Part shown: piece after piece, positions 10,734 to 21,360 of the stretch
Numbering within the stretch: position 1 is the stretch's first letter
Layout: each line of letters starts with the position of its first letter
NCBI RefSeq assembly: GCF_006716465.1
Contig: NZ_VFPB01000002.1
Coordinates: 124,001-188,000, forward strand
Direction of reading: 5' to 3'
Length of the DNA stretch: 64,000 nt
From: Pseudoxanthomonas sp. 3HH-4
GTDB taxonomy: Bacteria; Pseudomonadota; Gammaproteobacteria; Xanthomonadales; Xanthomonadaceae
Program-made: the position numbers and the translations under genes
The notes under the pieces: generated by a model
Databases searched by the model: none
Told to the model about the DNA's origin: nothing
Seen by the model: the letters and a program-made list of their open reading frames with translations, nothing else

Positions 10734-11543
10734 ATGACCGATGCTTCTTCCGCCCGCGCCACCGGTTACGCCCTGATCACCGGCGCCTCCAGCGGCATCG
10801 GCGAACAGATCGCCCGCGAGTACGCGCGCCGCGACGTACCGCTGGTACTGACGGCTCGCCGTGTGGAGCGATTGCAGGCACTGGCGACTGAGCTGCGGGC
10901 ACAGGTGCCGGTGGAGATCGTGGCGGCGGACCTGGCCGATCCGGCCGCTCCGGCGGCGCTGGTCGCCGAGATGGAACGGCGCGGCGTGGCGATCCGCATC
11001 CTGGTCAACAACGCCGGCTACGGCATGCCGGGTCGCTACCGCAGCAACGCATGGGCCGATCATGCGGCGTTCCTGCAGGTGATGGTGACCGCGGTCTGCG
11101 AACTGACGTGGCGACTGCTGCCCTCGATCCGTGCCTCCGGTCAGGGCCGCATCCTCAATGTCGCCTCGTTCGCCGCGCTGATGCCGGCTGCCGAGGGGCA
11201 GACGCTGTATGCGCCGGCGAAGAGCTTCCTCATGAAGTTCAGCGAGGCGATGGCGCTTGAGAACGCCGACCGTGGCGTACATGTCACCGCGCTGTGCCCG
11301 GGCTTCACCTATTCCGAGTTCCACGACGTCACCGGCACGCGGGCGCGCATGCGGGTGTCGCCGACGATGTGGCTGCAGGCGACGGAGGTGGCGCGTGCCG
11401 GCGTCGACGGCAACGAGCGCGGCCAGGTGCTGGTGGTGCCCGGATGGCGCTACCGGGTGATGCACGCCATCGTGAAACTGCTGCCGCATCGCGTGGCGAT
11501 GGGGATGATGGCTAGAGGTTCGCGGCGCGTACGCCCCCTTTAG
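10734..11543 (+). CDS. short-chain dehydrogenase/reductase (SDR family)
   Basis: This is a 269-residue classical SDR with a Rossmann fold. The cofactor-binding TGASSGIG is at residues 16-23, NNAG follows near 92-95, and S145, Y159 and K163 (YAPAK) form the catalytic set. The NALNR-type C-terminal half resembles YqjQ/DltE-like SDRs, which are NAD(P)-dependent oxidoreductases of unassigned substrate. An AGGATC ribosome site precedes ATG 10734. Its last nine codons and stop lie inside a 47-base hairpin (11517-11563), so the C-terminus RGSRRVRPL is probably written by an inserted repeat. The substrate cannot be told from sequence. Confidence 0.88.
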   Translation: MTDASSARATGYALITGASSGIGEQIAREYARRDVPLVLTARRVERLQALATELRAQVPVEIVAADLADPAAPAALVAEMERRGVAIRILVNNAGYGMPGRYRSNAWADHAAFLQVMVTAVCELTWRLLPSIRASGQGRILNVASFAALMPAAEGQTLYAPAKSFLMKFSEAMALENADRGVHVTALCPGFTYSEFHDVTGTRARMRVSPTMWLQATEVARAGVDGNERGQVLVVPGWRYRVMHAIVKLLPHRVAMGMMARGSRRVRPL

Positions 11544-11563
11544 GGGCGCACGCGCCGCGAACC
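11517..11563. repeat. long hairpin at the SDR gene 3' end
   Basis: Two 21-base arms (beginning GGTTCGCGGCGCG) pair with a single A:C mismatch around a TTTA loop. The hairpin covers the final codons and the TAG stop of the SDR gene. It has no T-run on either side, so it is a mobile-looking palindrome or a transcript-stabilising structure more than a classical terminator. Confidence 0.75.
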
Positions 11564-11564
11564 C

Positions 11565-11668
11565 GTGATTCGTGACCGGTGATTCGTAAGAGCAGAGCGC
11601 CATGCTTGACCGCCTCGCTGCTGCTCTGGCTGTTGCGAATCACGCCTCCCGAATCACCAATCACGGCT
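11565..11668. repeat. GTGATTCG inverted repeat cluster
   Basis: GTGATTCG occurs at 11565-11572 and 11579-11586. Its complement CGAATCAC occurs at 11636-11643 and 11650-11657, with a further partial copy (CAATCACGG) just after. Both direct pairs have the same 14-base period, and the AGAGCAG / CTGCTCT sequences pair inside them, so the whole 104 bases can fold as one imperfect palindrome. It fills the gap between two convergent genes. Similar GATTCG-type intergenic repeats occur in Xanthomonas genomes, to my knowledge; no family name can be assigned here. Confidence 0.65.
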
Positions 11669-11674
11669 CTGCAG

Positions 11675-12613
11675 CTACTTCAGCTTGATCTCGCGCAGGC
11701 GCTCTTCCAGATAGCTCTGGGCCGTGATCGCCTCGGGATAGCGCTTCGGATTGTCCGGCGTGACCGTGGACGGCAACACGTCGATCAGGAAGTCCGGATT
11801 CGGGTGCAGAAAGAACGGCACCGAATAGCGGGGCTGGCGCGCCTGTTCGCCGGGCGGATTGGTCACGCGGTGCGTGGTCGACGGGTACACATGGTTGGTC
11901 AGGCGCTGCAGCATGTCGCCGATGTTGACCACGATGGTGTCGGCGTCGGAGGTGAATGGCACCCACTCGCCCTGCTTCGACTTCACTTCCAGACCCGCAG
12001 CGCTGGCACCTACCAGCAGCGTGATCAGGTTGATGTCCTCGTGCGCGCCGGCACGCACGTTCGGGATGTCGTCGGCGGTGATCGGCGGGTAGTGGATCGG
12101 GCGAAGGATCGAGTTGCCGGTGTCGGTCTTGTCGGCGAAGTAGGTTTCCGGCAGACCGATGTGCAGCGCCAGCGCCGACAACACGCGCGAACCGAGCTGG
12201 TCCAGCGCCTGGTACAGACCATAGCCATGTTCGCGGAAGCCGGGCACTTCGGCCGGCCACAGGTTCGGCGGCATCACGTCGCGGTACTTCGAATCATCGG
12301 GAATCTCGCGCCCGACATGCCAGAACTCCTTCAGGTCGAAGTGCTTGGAATCCTTCGCGGTCTCCACGCCAAATGGCGTGTAGCCGCGCGCACCGCCGCC
12401 GCCCGCTACGTGATACTGCTTCTTCACCTCGTCGGGCAGCGCGAAGAAACGCTTGAACACGTCGTAGGCCGCATCGATCTGCGCCTGCGGGATGCCGTGG
12501 TTGCGGATGCCGGCAAACCCCCATTCGCGGTAGGCCGCGCCCAGCTCGGCCACGAAGGCCTCGCGGTCGGTGTCGAAACGGGTGATGTCCAAGGTAGGAA
12601 TACGGGCACTCAT
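11675..12613 (-). CDS. 2-oxoglutarate/Fe(II) oxygenase, isopenicillin-N-synthase-like
   Basis: This 312-residue protein of the isopenicillin N synthase / 2OG-Fe(II) oxygenase family has an N-terminal DIOX_N-type domain (IPTLDI...GFAGIRNHGIP, residues 5-42). The C-terminal jelly roll carries the iron ligands H191, D193 and H248. R262-Y-S264 is the usual 2-oxoglutarate carboxylate clamp, so the enzyme should be active. Substrate is unknown. The ATG at 12613 is used because the upstream frame is not conserved-looking. It is convergent with the SDR gene and precedes nothing co-directional within 1 kb except tpiA. Confidence 0.9.
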   Translation of the reverse strand: MSARIPTLDITRFDTDREAFVAELGAAYREWGFAGIRNHGIPQAQIDAAYDVFKRFFALPDEVKKQYHVAGGGGARGYTPFGVETAKDSKHFDLKEFWHVGREIPDDSKYRDVMPPNLWPAEVPGFREHGYGLYQALDQLGSRVLSALALHIGLPETYFADKTDTGNSILRPIHYPPITADDIPNVRAGAHEDINLITLLVGASAAGLEVKSKQGEWVPFTSDADTIVVNIGDMLQRLTNHVYPSTTHRVTNPPGEQARQPRYSVPFFLHPNPDFLIDVLPSTVTPDNPKRYPEAITAQSYLEERLREIKLK

Positions 12614-12689
12614 GCGACTCTGCTCCAACAGATGTGTTGCGCGGGAGCGCCAGTGAAGCATTCCCACGCCAGGTGTTCATTGATCAGGC

Positions 12690-14035
12690 TCAAGCGGTGG
12701 CGGCAGCCCGCACGGCCTCGGCCAGAGTTTCAAGCGTGTCCTTCACCAGCGCGTCGTCGTCGGCCTCGACCGTCACGCGCACCACCGGTTCGGTACCGGA
12801 AGGGCGCAGGAACGCCCGGCCACGCCCCGACACCGCTGCCTGCGCCTGCGCGAGCGCGGCCTGCACACTCGCAGCCTCGGTGGGTCTGGCGCCGTTGGCC
12901 AGCTTCACGTTGATGGTCTTCTGCGGGAGCATCGACAGGCCATCGAGCGCATCACGCAGCGTGACCTTGCGACGCCTCAGGGCTTCCAGCACCTGCAGCG
13001 CGGCGATGATGGCGTCGCCGGTGGTGGTGCGATCCAGGCACAGCAGGTGGCCGGACGCTTCCCCACCCAGCACTGCGTTGCCTTCGACCAGTGCCTGATG
13101 CACGTAACGGTCGCCGACCTTGGTGCGGACGAAGGGAATCTCGAGCTTGGCCAGCGCGCGTTCCAGACCGTAGTTGGTCATCAGCGTACCGACCACCGGG
13201 CCACGCAACCGCCCACTCGCCTGCCAGTCCCGCGCCAGCAGGTAGATCAACTGGTCGCCATCGACCGGCGCGCCCTGTGCGTCGGCCATCAGCACGCGAT
13301 CACCGTCCCCATCGAAGGCGATGCCCAGATGGGCACCGGACTCGCGCACCTTCGCGGCCAGGCTGTCGATGTGCATCGAGCCCACGCCGTCGTTGATGTT
13401 GACGCCGTTCGGCTCGGCACCGATGGTGATGACGTCGGCACCCAGTTCGCGGAACAGCAGCGGTGCGATGTGGTACGTCGCGCCATGCGCACAGTCCAGC
13501 ACCAGTTTCAGTCCCTTCAGGTCGAAACGGCGCGGCACGCTGGCCTTGCAGAACTCCATGTAGCGACCGACCGCATCACGGGTGCGGATCGCCTTGCCGA
13601 GCTTCTCGGATTCGGCGGTGAAAAACGGTGCGTCCAACGCCGCTTCGATTGCCAGTTCGGTCGCGTCATCGAGTTTCTCGCCTTCGGCAGAGAAGAACTT
13701 GATGCCGTTGTCGTAGTGCGGGTTGTGCGACGCGCTGATCACGATGCCGGCGTCGGCACCCAGCGTACGGGTGAGGAAGGCCACCGCAGGCGTCGGCATC
13801 GGCCCCATCAACTGCACGTCGGCACCGGCGGCGACCAGGCCAGCCTCCAGCGCGGCTTCGAACATATAGCCGGAAATGCGGGTGTCCTTGCCGATCACCA
13901 CGACCGGACGCGTGTCGCCCGCCTTCTCGCACAGCACGCGGCCCAGGGCATTGCCCAGACGCAGCACGAAATCGGCGGAGATGGGGCTGGTGCCGACGCG
14001 GCCACGAATGCCGTCGGTCCCGAAGTACTTGCGGC

Positions 14036-14039
<4 letters not shown>
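12690..14039 (-). CDS. glmM: phosphoglucosamine mutase
   Basis: GlmM converts glucosamine 6-phosphate to glucosamine 1-phosphate, a step to UDP-GlcNAc for peptidoglycan and LPS. The 449-residue protein starts [14 protein letters not shown]. It has the phosphoserine loop ISASHNP with active S103, the metal loop FDGDGDR (near residues 245-251), a sugar-binding GEASGH motif, and the [11 protein letters not shown] phosphate-binding motif near the end. The start overlaps the accD stop by four bases, which couples it to accD. Confidence 0.98.
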
Positions 14040-14929
<890 letters not shown>

Positions 14930-15016
14930 GCGTGGTCTTGCTGCCTGCCCCGGGAGGGGCCCAATGGATTAGCGCGGCAGTTTAGCTCAGTCGTCCATGC
15001 ACAACCGTACGGTGCT

Positions 15017-15810
15017 TCAGCCGTCCATTGCCGCACGCAGCGGGGCCAGGAAGGCGGAGGCTTGGGCCGGCGCATCCGCGCCCGCTTCGGCCAACGCCGC
15101 GACCAGCGCGCTGCCTACCACCACGCCATCGGCGTCGACAGCCATCGCGGCTGCACTGGCCGCGTCCTTGATGCCGAAGCCGGCCACCACTGGCACACGC
15201 GAGTCCGCCCGCAGCTGCTTCAGGCGCTCGCCCGCCGCGCCGATGTCCAGACGGTCGGACGCGCCAGTGACGCCGGCAAAGCTGACGTAATACAGGTAGC
15301 CCTGCGCGGTATCGCACAGCATCCGCAGGCGTTCCGGCGAGGTGGTCGGCGACGCCAGTGCGATCAGTGCCAGGCCATGCTCATCGAAGATGGCGCGCGT
15401 TTCGCTGGCTTCTTCCGGCGGCAGATCGACCAGCAGCACGCCATCCACGCCGGCGGCGACGGCCTCCCGCGCGAAACGCGCCGGGCCGTGGATCTCGACC
15501 GGGTTCAGGTAGCCCATCAGCACGATCGGCGTGGTGTCGTCCTGCTGGCGGAATACCTCCACCGCCTCCAGCACGTAGCGCAGGCCGGCCCCACGCGCCA
15601 GCGCGCGCTCCGAGCTGCGCTGGATGACCGGACCGTCGGCCATCGGGTCGGAGAACGGTACCCCCAGTTCGATGACATCCGCACCGGCATCGACCAGTGC
15701 ATGCATCACCGGCACCGTGGATTCCAGCGAGGGATCGCCGGCGGTGATGAACGGCACCAGCGCCTTGCGGCCGGCGGCCTTGAGGGCGGCGAACTTCGTT
15801 TCGAAACGGC

Positions 15811-15814
<4 letters not shown>
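15017..15814 (-). CDS. trpA: tryptophan synthase alpha chain
   Basis: TrpA cleaves indole-3-glycerol phosphate to indole, which is channelled to TrpB. The 265-residue protein has catalytic E49 ([11 protein letters not shown]) and D60, and the phosphate-binding GFGIKDA loop late in the protein. The start is the GTG at 15814 (reads [11 protein letters not shown]), overlapping the trpB stop as GTGA; the frame further upstream lies in trpB. Coupled translation with trpB is expected for a stoichiometric complex. Confidence 0.97.
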
Positions 15815-17043
<1,229 letters not shown>

Positions 17044-17119
17044 GGGCTGTCACTCTAGCGCACACGTCATCAACGGAAAAACGATGAAATATCGCCTACC
17101 CGTGACTTAAACTCACGCA
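17044..17119. promoter_or_regulatory. divergent trpB / LysR control region with candidate operator
   Basis: The 76-base gap between divergent trpB and the LysR gene contains the dyad TCATC-N11-GATGA at 17067-17087, a plausible LysR-type binding site. On the plus strand TAAACT (17108-17113) is a -10 candidate ending six bases before the LysR ATG. On the minus strand TAGAGT (17057-17052) may serve trpB. No Shine-Dalgarno sequence precedes the LysR ATG, so its message may be leaderless. Confidence 0.5.
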
Positions 17120-18001
17120 ATGCCACGTCCCCTGCCTCCCCTCAACGCCCTGCGTGCCTTCGAGGTCGCCGCCCGCCTGGGCAGCCTCAGCCGGGCGGCG
17201 GGCGAACTGCACGTCACCCACGGCGCGATCAGTCGCCACATCCGCACACTTGAGGAGGCGCTGGGCCGCCCGCTGTTCGTCCGCGAGGGGCGTGGCCTCG
17301 CGCTGACTGCCGACGGCCGGCGCCTGCGCGATATTGCCGGCGACGCGTTCAACAGCCTGCGGGCCGGCTGGAGTGCGCTGCAGCGCGAGCGCCGGCCGGC
17401 TGCCTTCGTGCTGGGCTGCCCCGGCAGCCTGCTGGCACGCTGGGTGATCCCCCGGCTGGAACGGTTGGCGACCGACCTGCCGGACCTGACGCTGCACCTG
17501 TCCGCACAGGAAGGCGGGATAGATCTGGCCGCGGGCGGCCTGGACGCGGCCCTGCTGCTGGGCGAGGCGCCATGGCCTTCGGCATGGCAGGTGCGGACGC
17601 TGGCGCCCGAACAGATCGGTCCCGTGCTCAGCCCCCACCACGCGCGCTTCGCGGCGCTGCGTGATGCCCCGCCGTGGGCATTGCTGGACGAGCCCCTCCT
17701 ACATACCGTTTCGCGACCGCAGGCGTGGCCGCGCTGGTTCGCCACCCGGCAACTGCCGGACGCGCCGCGCCTGGGCACGGGCTTCGACCACCTCACCTAC
17801 CTGCTGGAGGCCGCCATCGCCGGTCTCGGCGTCGCCATCGCGCCACGCGAACTGGTGCGGTCCGACCTCGACAGCGGTCGCCTGGTGGCGCCCTGGGGTT
17901 TCGTCGACACCGGGGGCGAGTGGGCGCTGTGCAGCGCACGCGGCAATCCTGATCTCCGCATCGCAGCGCTGGCCGACTGGCTGCGCGCGGAACTCGCCTA
18001 G
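17120..18001 (+). CDS. LysR-family regulator, probable TrpI-like activator of trpBA
   Basis: This 293-residue LysR-type regulator has a winged helix-turn-helix at about residues 8-66 (AAGELHVTHGAISRHIRTLE as the HTH core). A periplasmic-binding-protein-like effector domain follows at about 90-290. The sequence PLPPLNALRAFEVAARLGSLSRAA is the GcvA/TrpI subgroup type. Its divergent placement from trpB argues for control of trpBA, as TrpI does in Pseudomonas; the effector is inferred, not seen. It converges on trpF with a 3-base gap. Confidence 0.88.
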   Translation: MPRPLPPLNALRAFEVAARLGSLSRAAGELHVTHGAISRHIRTLEEALGRPLFVREGRGLALTADGRRLRDIAGDAFNSLRAGWSALQRERRPAAFVLGCPGSLLARWVIPRLERLATDLPDLTLHLSAQEGGIDLAAGGLDAALLLGEAPWPSAWQVRTLAPEQIGPVLSPHHARFAALRDAPPWALLDEPLLHTVSRPQAWPRWFATRQLPDAPRLGTGFDHLTYLLEAAIAGLGVAIAPRELVRSDLDSGRLVAPWGFVDTGGEWALCSARGNPDLRIAALADWLRAELA

Positions 18002-18004
18002 CGC

Positions 18005-18643
18005 CTACGGCGAAGGTCGAGCGTCTGCCACGCGCACCGCGTTAACGAAGCGCCGCATCCTGTCGGCGTCCTTGATGCCGGGACTCGTCTCGATGCCGCT
18101 GGATACATCCACGCCCCAGGGGCGTGCCGTGCGCAACGCCAGCCCCACGTTCTCCGGCGACAGACCACCCGCCAGCAGGAACGGCTTGTCGGTGGCGGCC
18201 GGCATGCGCCGCCAGTCGAAGCGCTGGCCGCTGCCGCCCTGCTCGCCCGCAGCATGACCGTCGAACAGGAACCCCTGCGCGCCGGGATACGCCGGCAGGG
18301 TCGCGAAAGCGCCATCGCCCTGCCCGCCCATTGCGATCGCCTTCCAGAAGGGAACACCGAACGATACGGCGAACGCATCGTCCTCGGCACCGTGGAACTG
18401 CAACACGTCAGGCTGCAGCGACTCGACGATCTGCTCCACTTCACCCCGTGGGTTGTCCATCACTAGGGCGACGACCGCGATCTCTTCCGGCACCAGCTCG
18501 CGCAGCATGCGCGCCTGGCCCAGCAGCAGGTGGCGCGGGCTGTGCGGCGCGAAGACCAGCCCCAGGTAGTCCACGCCCAGTTCGATGGCGAGGCGGACAT
18601 CCTCGGCGCGGGTGAGGCCACAGAACTTGATGCGGGTATGCAT
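18005..18643 (-). CDS. trpF: phosphoribosylanthranilate isomerase
   Basis: TrpF performs the Amadori rearrangement of N-(5-phosphoribosyl)anthranilate in tryptophan synthesis. The 212-residue TIM-barrel protein begins MHTRIKFCGLTRAEDV, with the catalytic Cys in KFCG (C8). It has LQFHGAEDD in the middle and the phosphate-binding LAGGLSPENVG and GVDVSSGIE loops. ATG 18643 is used, since the upstream 21 codons are not family-like. It is downstream of truA, the usual pseudomonad order (fimV-truA-trpF). Confidence 0.97.
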   Translation of the reverse strand: MHTRIKFCGLTRAEDVRLAIELGVDYLGLVFAPHSPRHLLLGQARMLRELVPEEIAVVALVMDNPRGEVEQIVESLQPDVLQFHGAEDDAFAVSFGVPFWKAIAMGGQGDGAFATLPAYPGAQGFLFDGHAAGEQGGSGQRFDWRRMPAATDKPFLLAGGLSPENVGLALRTARPWGVDVSSGIETSPGIKDADRMRRFVNAVRVADARPSP

Positions 18644-18763
18644 GGCGGGCGCAGGCGATCTGGCGAGGAGGAAGCGTAGCCGCTTTCGGCAGGTCCCGTG
18701 GGGCACTCTCGGGCACGGCGCTTTCCGCGACCCGGTGTACCCGTGTCGCGCCGAAGGGCGCTG

Positions 18764-19582
18764 CTACAGGGCAATGGAGGGGCTGTCCGGGATGTCCTGC
18801 AACGTCACTTCCGCAGGCATCTTCCACTGGGGCGGATACAGCGGACTGACGAAGACCAGCCCATCCGGAGGTGCCGTCGGGCCGGCCACCGTGCGGTCGC
18901 GCCCGGCCAGCAGTTCGGCGATCCAGCCTTCGGGCCGTTCGCCGCGCCCCACTACCAGCAAGGAGCCGACGATGTTGCGCACCATGTGGTGCAGGAAGGC
19001 GTTGGCCTGTACGTCCACCACGACACGCTCACCTTGGCGCGTGACCGAAATGGCATGCAGGTTGCGCATCGCATGCGGGGACTGGCAGTGAACGGTGCGA
19101 AACGCGCCGAAGTCGTTTTCACCCAGCAGCACCTGAGCGGCGCGATGCATCGCGGCGGCGTCCAGCGGCATCCGTTCCCAGCTGAGGTACTGGCGTTCCA
19201 GCGCGGGGCGCGCCAACCGGTTCACCAGCGTGTAGCGGTAGCGGCGCGCGCGTGCGGAAAAACGTGCGTGGAAGTCCTCCGCCACCGGCTGGCACCAGCG
19301 CACACACACCGCAGGCGGCAGCCGCGCCGTCGTGCCGAGCAGCCAGCTCCGGGGGTCGCGCGCGGCATCGCTGTCGAAGTGCACCACCTGGCATTGCGCA
19401 TGCACGCCCGCGTCGGTGCGGCCGGCGCAGATGGTGTTCACCTGGGCATTGGCCACCGACGACAGCGCGCCCTCCAGCGCCGCCTGGATGGTGGTGGTGT
19501 CGTCCGGCGTGCCGGATTTGCTCAGCCGCTGCCAGCCCAGGAATCCGCCGCCGTCGTATTCGACGCCCAGCGCGTAACGCAT
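18764..19582 (-). CDS. truA: tRNA pseudouridine(38-40) synthase TruA
   Basis: TruA makes pseudouridine at positions 38-40 in the tRNA anticodon arm. The 272-residue protein has the catalytic aspartate D57 in [10 protein letters not shown], the N-terminal [10 protein letters not shown], and the late HHMVRNIVG motif. It lies 15 bases after fimV and about 120 bases before trpF on the same strand. Confidence 0.97.
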   Translation of the reverse strand: MRYALGVEYDGGGFLGWQRLSKSGTPDDTTTIQAALEGALSSVANAQVNTICAGRTDAGVHAQCQVVHFDSDAARDPRSWLLGTTARLPPAVCVRWCQPVAEDFHARFSARARRYRYTLVNRLARPALERQYLSWERMPLDAAAMHRAAQVLLGENDFGAFRTVHCQSPHAMRNLHAISVTRQGERVVVDVQANAFLHHMVRNIVGSLLVVGRGERPEGWIAELLAGRDRTVAGPTAPPDGLVFVSPLYPPQWKMPAEVTLQDIPDSPSIAL

Positions 19583-19597
19583 CAGCGCATCACCCGG

Positions 19598-21322
19598 TCA
19601 TCCGATCTCGCGCAGCAACTGCAGCGCTTCATCGCGGGCGGCGGTGTCGCCGCCGGCGGCGACTTCGTTCAACAGGTCGCGCGCCGTGACCACATCGCCT
19701 AGGTCCAGGTAGGCCACCGCCAGTTCCAGCCGCTCGCGGCCCACGGGTGCCGGGGCAGGCGTCGCGACGGCGGCGGGCGCACCGCCGGAATGCCACGTGG
19801 GACCCGCCGCGACGGGTGCCGGTTTCACCGCCGGCCTGGACGGCGCAGCCGTCGGCACAATCACGGGTTGCAGGGTCGGGCTGGGCGCGGCGTCCTCCAC
19901 CGTAGCCGTCGGCATTCCCGCCGCGAGTTCGGCGGCGCGGCTGACGGCCGGCGCCTCGCCGAACACGCCGCTGCGCGGCGCCGGCGCTGGCGACAGACGC
20001 TTGCGACGCTGTGCGAAGCCCCATGCCAGCGCGCCCGCGAACAGCAGGCCGAAGCCTGCCCACGCCCACACCGGTACGCCACCATCACTGCCGTTGCTCT
20101 GCGCCAACCGCTGCTGGGCGGCGGCGAGATCGCTGTCCTTCATGGCCAGCAGTTTTTCCTGCTGCGCCTTGAGCTTCTCCAGGTCCGCGACCTGCGAGCG
20201 CAGTTCCTGCACTTCTGCTTCGCGCGCGGCCAGGTCTTCCTTCGATTGCTGCAACTGCTCGTTCGCCAACATCTCGCCCTCACCACCGGCGTTGAGGCCG
20301 GACTGCGTTCCAGAACCCGACGTGCCCGTCGCCACGGGCGCAATTTCCAGGCGCGCTTCCGCCACCTGGGGCGCGGGCGACGCAGACGCCGCAGCAGGCG
20401 CCATCCGTTCGACCACGGCCGCAGGCTGCGGGATCGGCGCGCGCGCGCGCCGCCACTCGGCGATCTGGTTGCGCACCAGCGCCGCCGCTTCGCTTTCCAG
20501 GATCGTCTGTGCCTCGGCCGTTTCCGGCACGCGCAGCACCGCGCCCTGCTTGAGCAGGTTGACGTTGCCATTGATGAAGGCGTCGGGATTGGCGCGCAGC
20601 AGCGCCACCATCGCCTGGTCCAGGGTGTAGCCCTGCTCGCGCGCCAGTGGCGCCGCGATCTGCGACAGCGATTGGCCCCTGCGCACCGGCGCCAGCGTAT
20701 CGCCAGGGGAAACCTGCGGCACGGGCGCGGCGGTGGCAACGGGCTCCGGCGCTGCACGCACCGGCGCCTCGGGAGCCGGTTGCGCCGCTGGCGGAGGTTC
20801 CGGCGTCGCCACGACGACCGGCTCGACCGGTCGGCTGATGGTGTCCGAGGGCACCGCCAGAGGCGCATCGATCACCGGCTGCTCTGCAGCTGCCAGCGTC
20901 CCCGGCGCACTGACCAACGCGGAGTATTCGCGTACCAGCCGGCCTTGTCCCCAATCGACCTCGATCAGGAAGTTGACTGCCGGCACATCGACCGGCGTGC
21001 GGCTGGTGACGCGGACCACTGGGCGCCCCGCATCATCCAGCGCGACGGTGAAATCCAGTTCATTCACCAGGCCCTGTGGCCGCGGCAGGCCGACGCGCTC
21101 GAAGGTCACCGGCGACGCCAGGCGTGCACTCAGCTGTTCCAGCTCGCCGGGCTCGCTGGAAATGATCGGAATCTCGGCCAGCAGAGGCTGACCGGGCTGC
21201 GATTTGACCTTGATCTCCCCCAGGCCGAGCGCGAGGGCCACGTTGCTCAGCAACGCGAGCCCCAGCCCGATCATGCCGGCCAGCAGGAGTCTTGCCGCCC
21301 GAGGTCTGTGCTTCGGTTTCAC
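19598..21322 (-). CDS. fimV: FimV-like LysM membrane protein
   Basis: FimV is an inner-membrane, peptidoglycan-contacting hub for type IV pilus assembly and cell polarity. From GTG 21322 (574 residues) I see a signal/anchor segment (about residues 12-34) and a FimV N-terminal domain (LGLGEIKVKSQPGQPL onward, to about 145). A Pro/Ala-rich region, a LysM-like domain (about 205-275), a short coiled coil rich in E/Q/L, one membrane helix (VWAWAGFGLLFAGALAWGF), and a C-terminal FimV motif (LELAVAYLDLGDVVTARDLL) follow. The GTG has a GGGGAAGGG ribosome site directly upstream. It is shorter than P. aeruginosa FimV. Confidence 0.9.
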   Translation of the reverse strand: MKPKHRPRAARLLLAGMIGLGLALLSNVALALGLGEIKVKSQPGQPLLAEIPIISSEPGELEQLSARLASPVTFERVGLPRPQGLVNELDFTVALDDAGRPVVRVTSRTPVDVPAVNFLIEVDWGQGRLVREYSALVSAPGTLAAAEQPVIDAPLAVPSDTISRPVEPVVVATPEPPPAAQPAPEAPVRAAPEPVATAAPVPQVSPGDTLAPVRRGQSLSQIAAPLAREQGYTLDQAMVALLRANPDAFINGNVNLLKQGAVLRVPETAEAQTILESEAAALVRNQIAEWRRARAPIPQPAAVVERMAPAAASASPAPQVAEARLEIAPVATGTSGSGTQSGLNAGGEGEMLANEQLQQSKEDLAAREAEVQELRSQVADLEKLKAQQEKLLAMKDSDLAAAQQRLAQSNGSDGGVPVWAWAGFGLLFAGALAWGFAQRRKRLSPAPAPRSGVFGEAPAVSRAAELAAGMPTATVEDAAPSPTLQPVIVPTAAPSRPAVKPAPVAAGPTWHSGGAPAAVATPAPAPVGRERLELAVAYLDLGDVVTARDLLNEVAAGGDTAARDEALQLLREIG

Positions 21323-21360
21323 GGCCCTTCCCCATGTTTCCCGGCCACGACTATAGCCGC

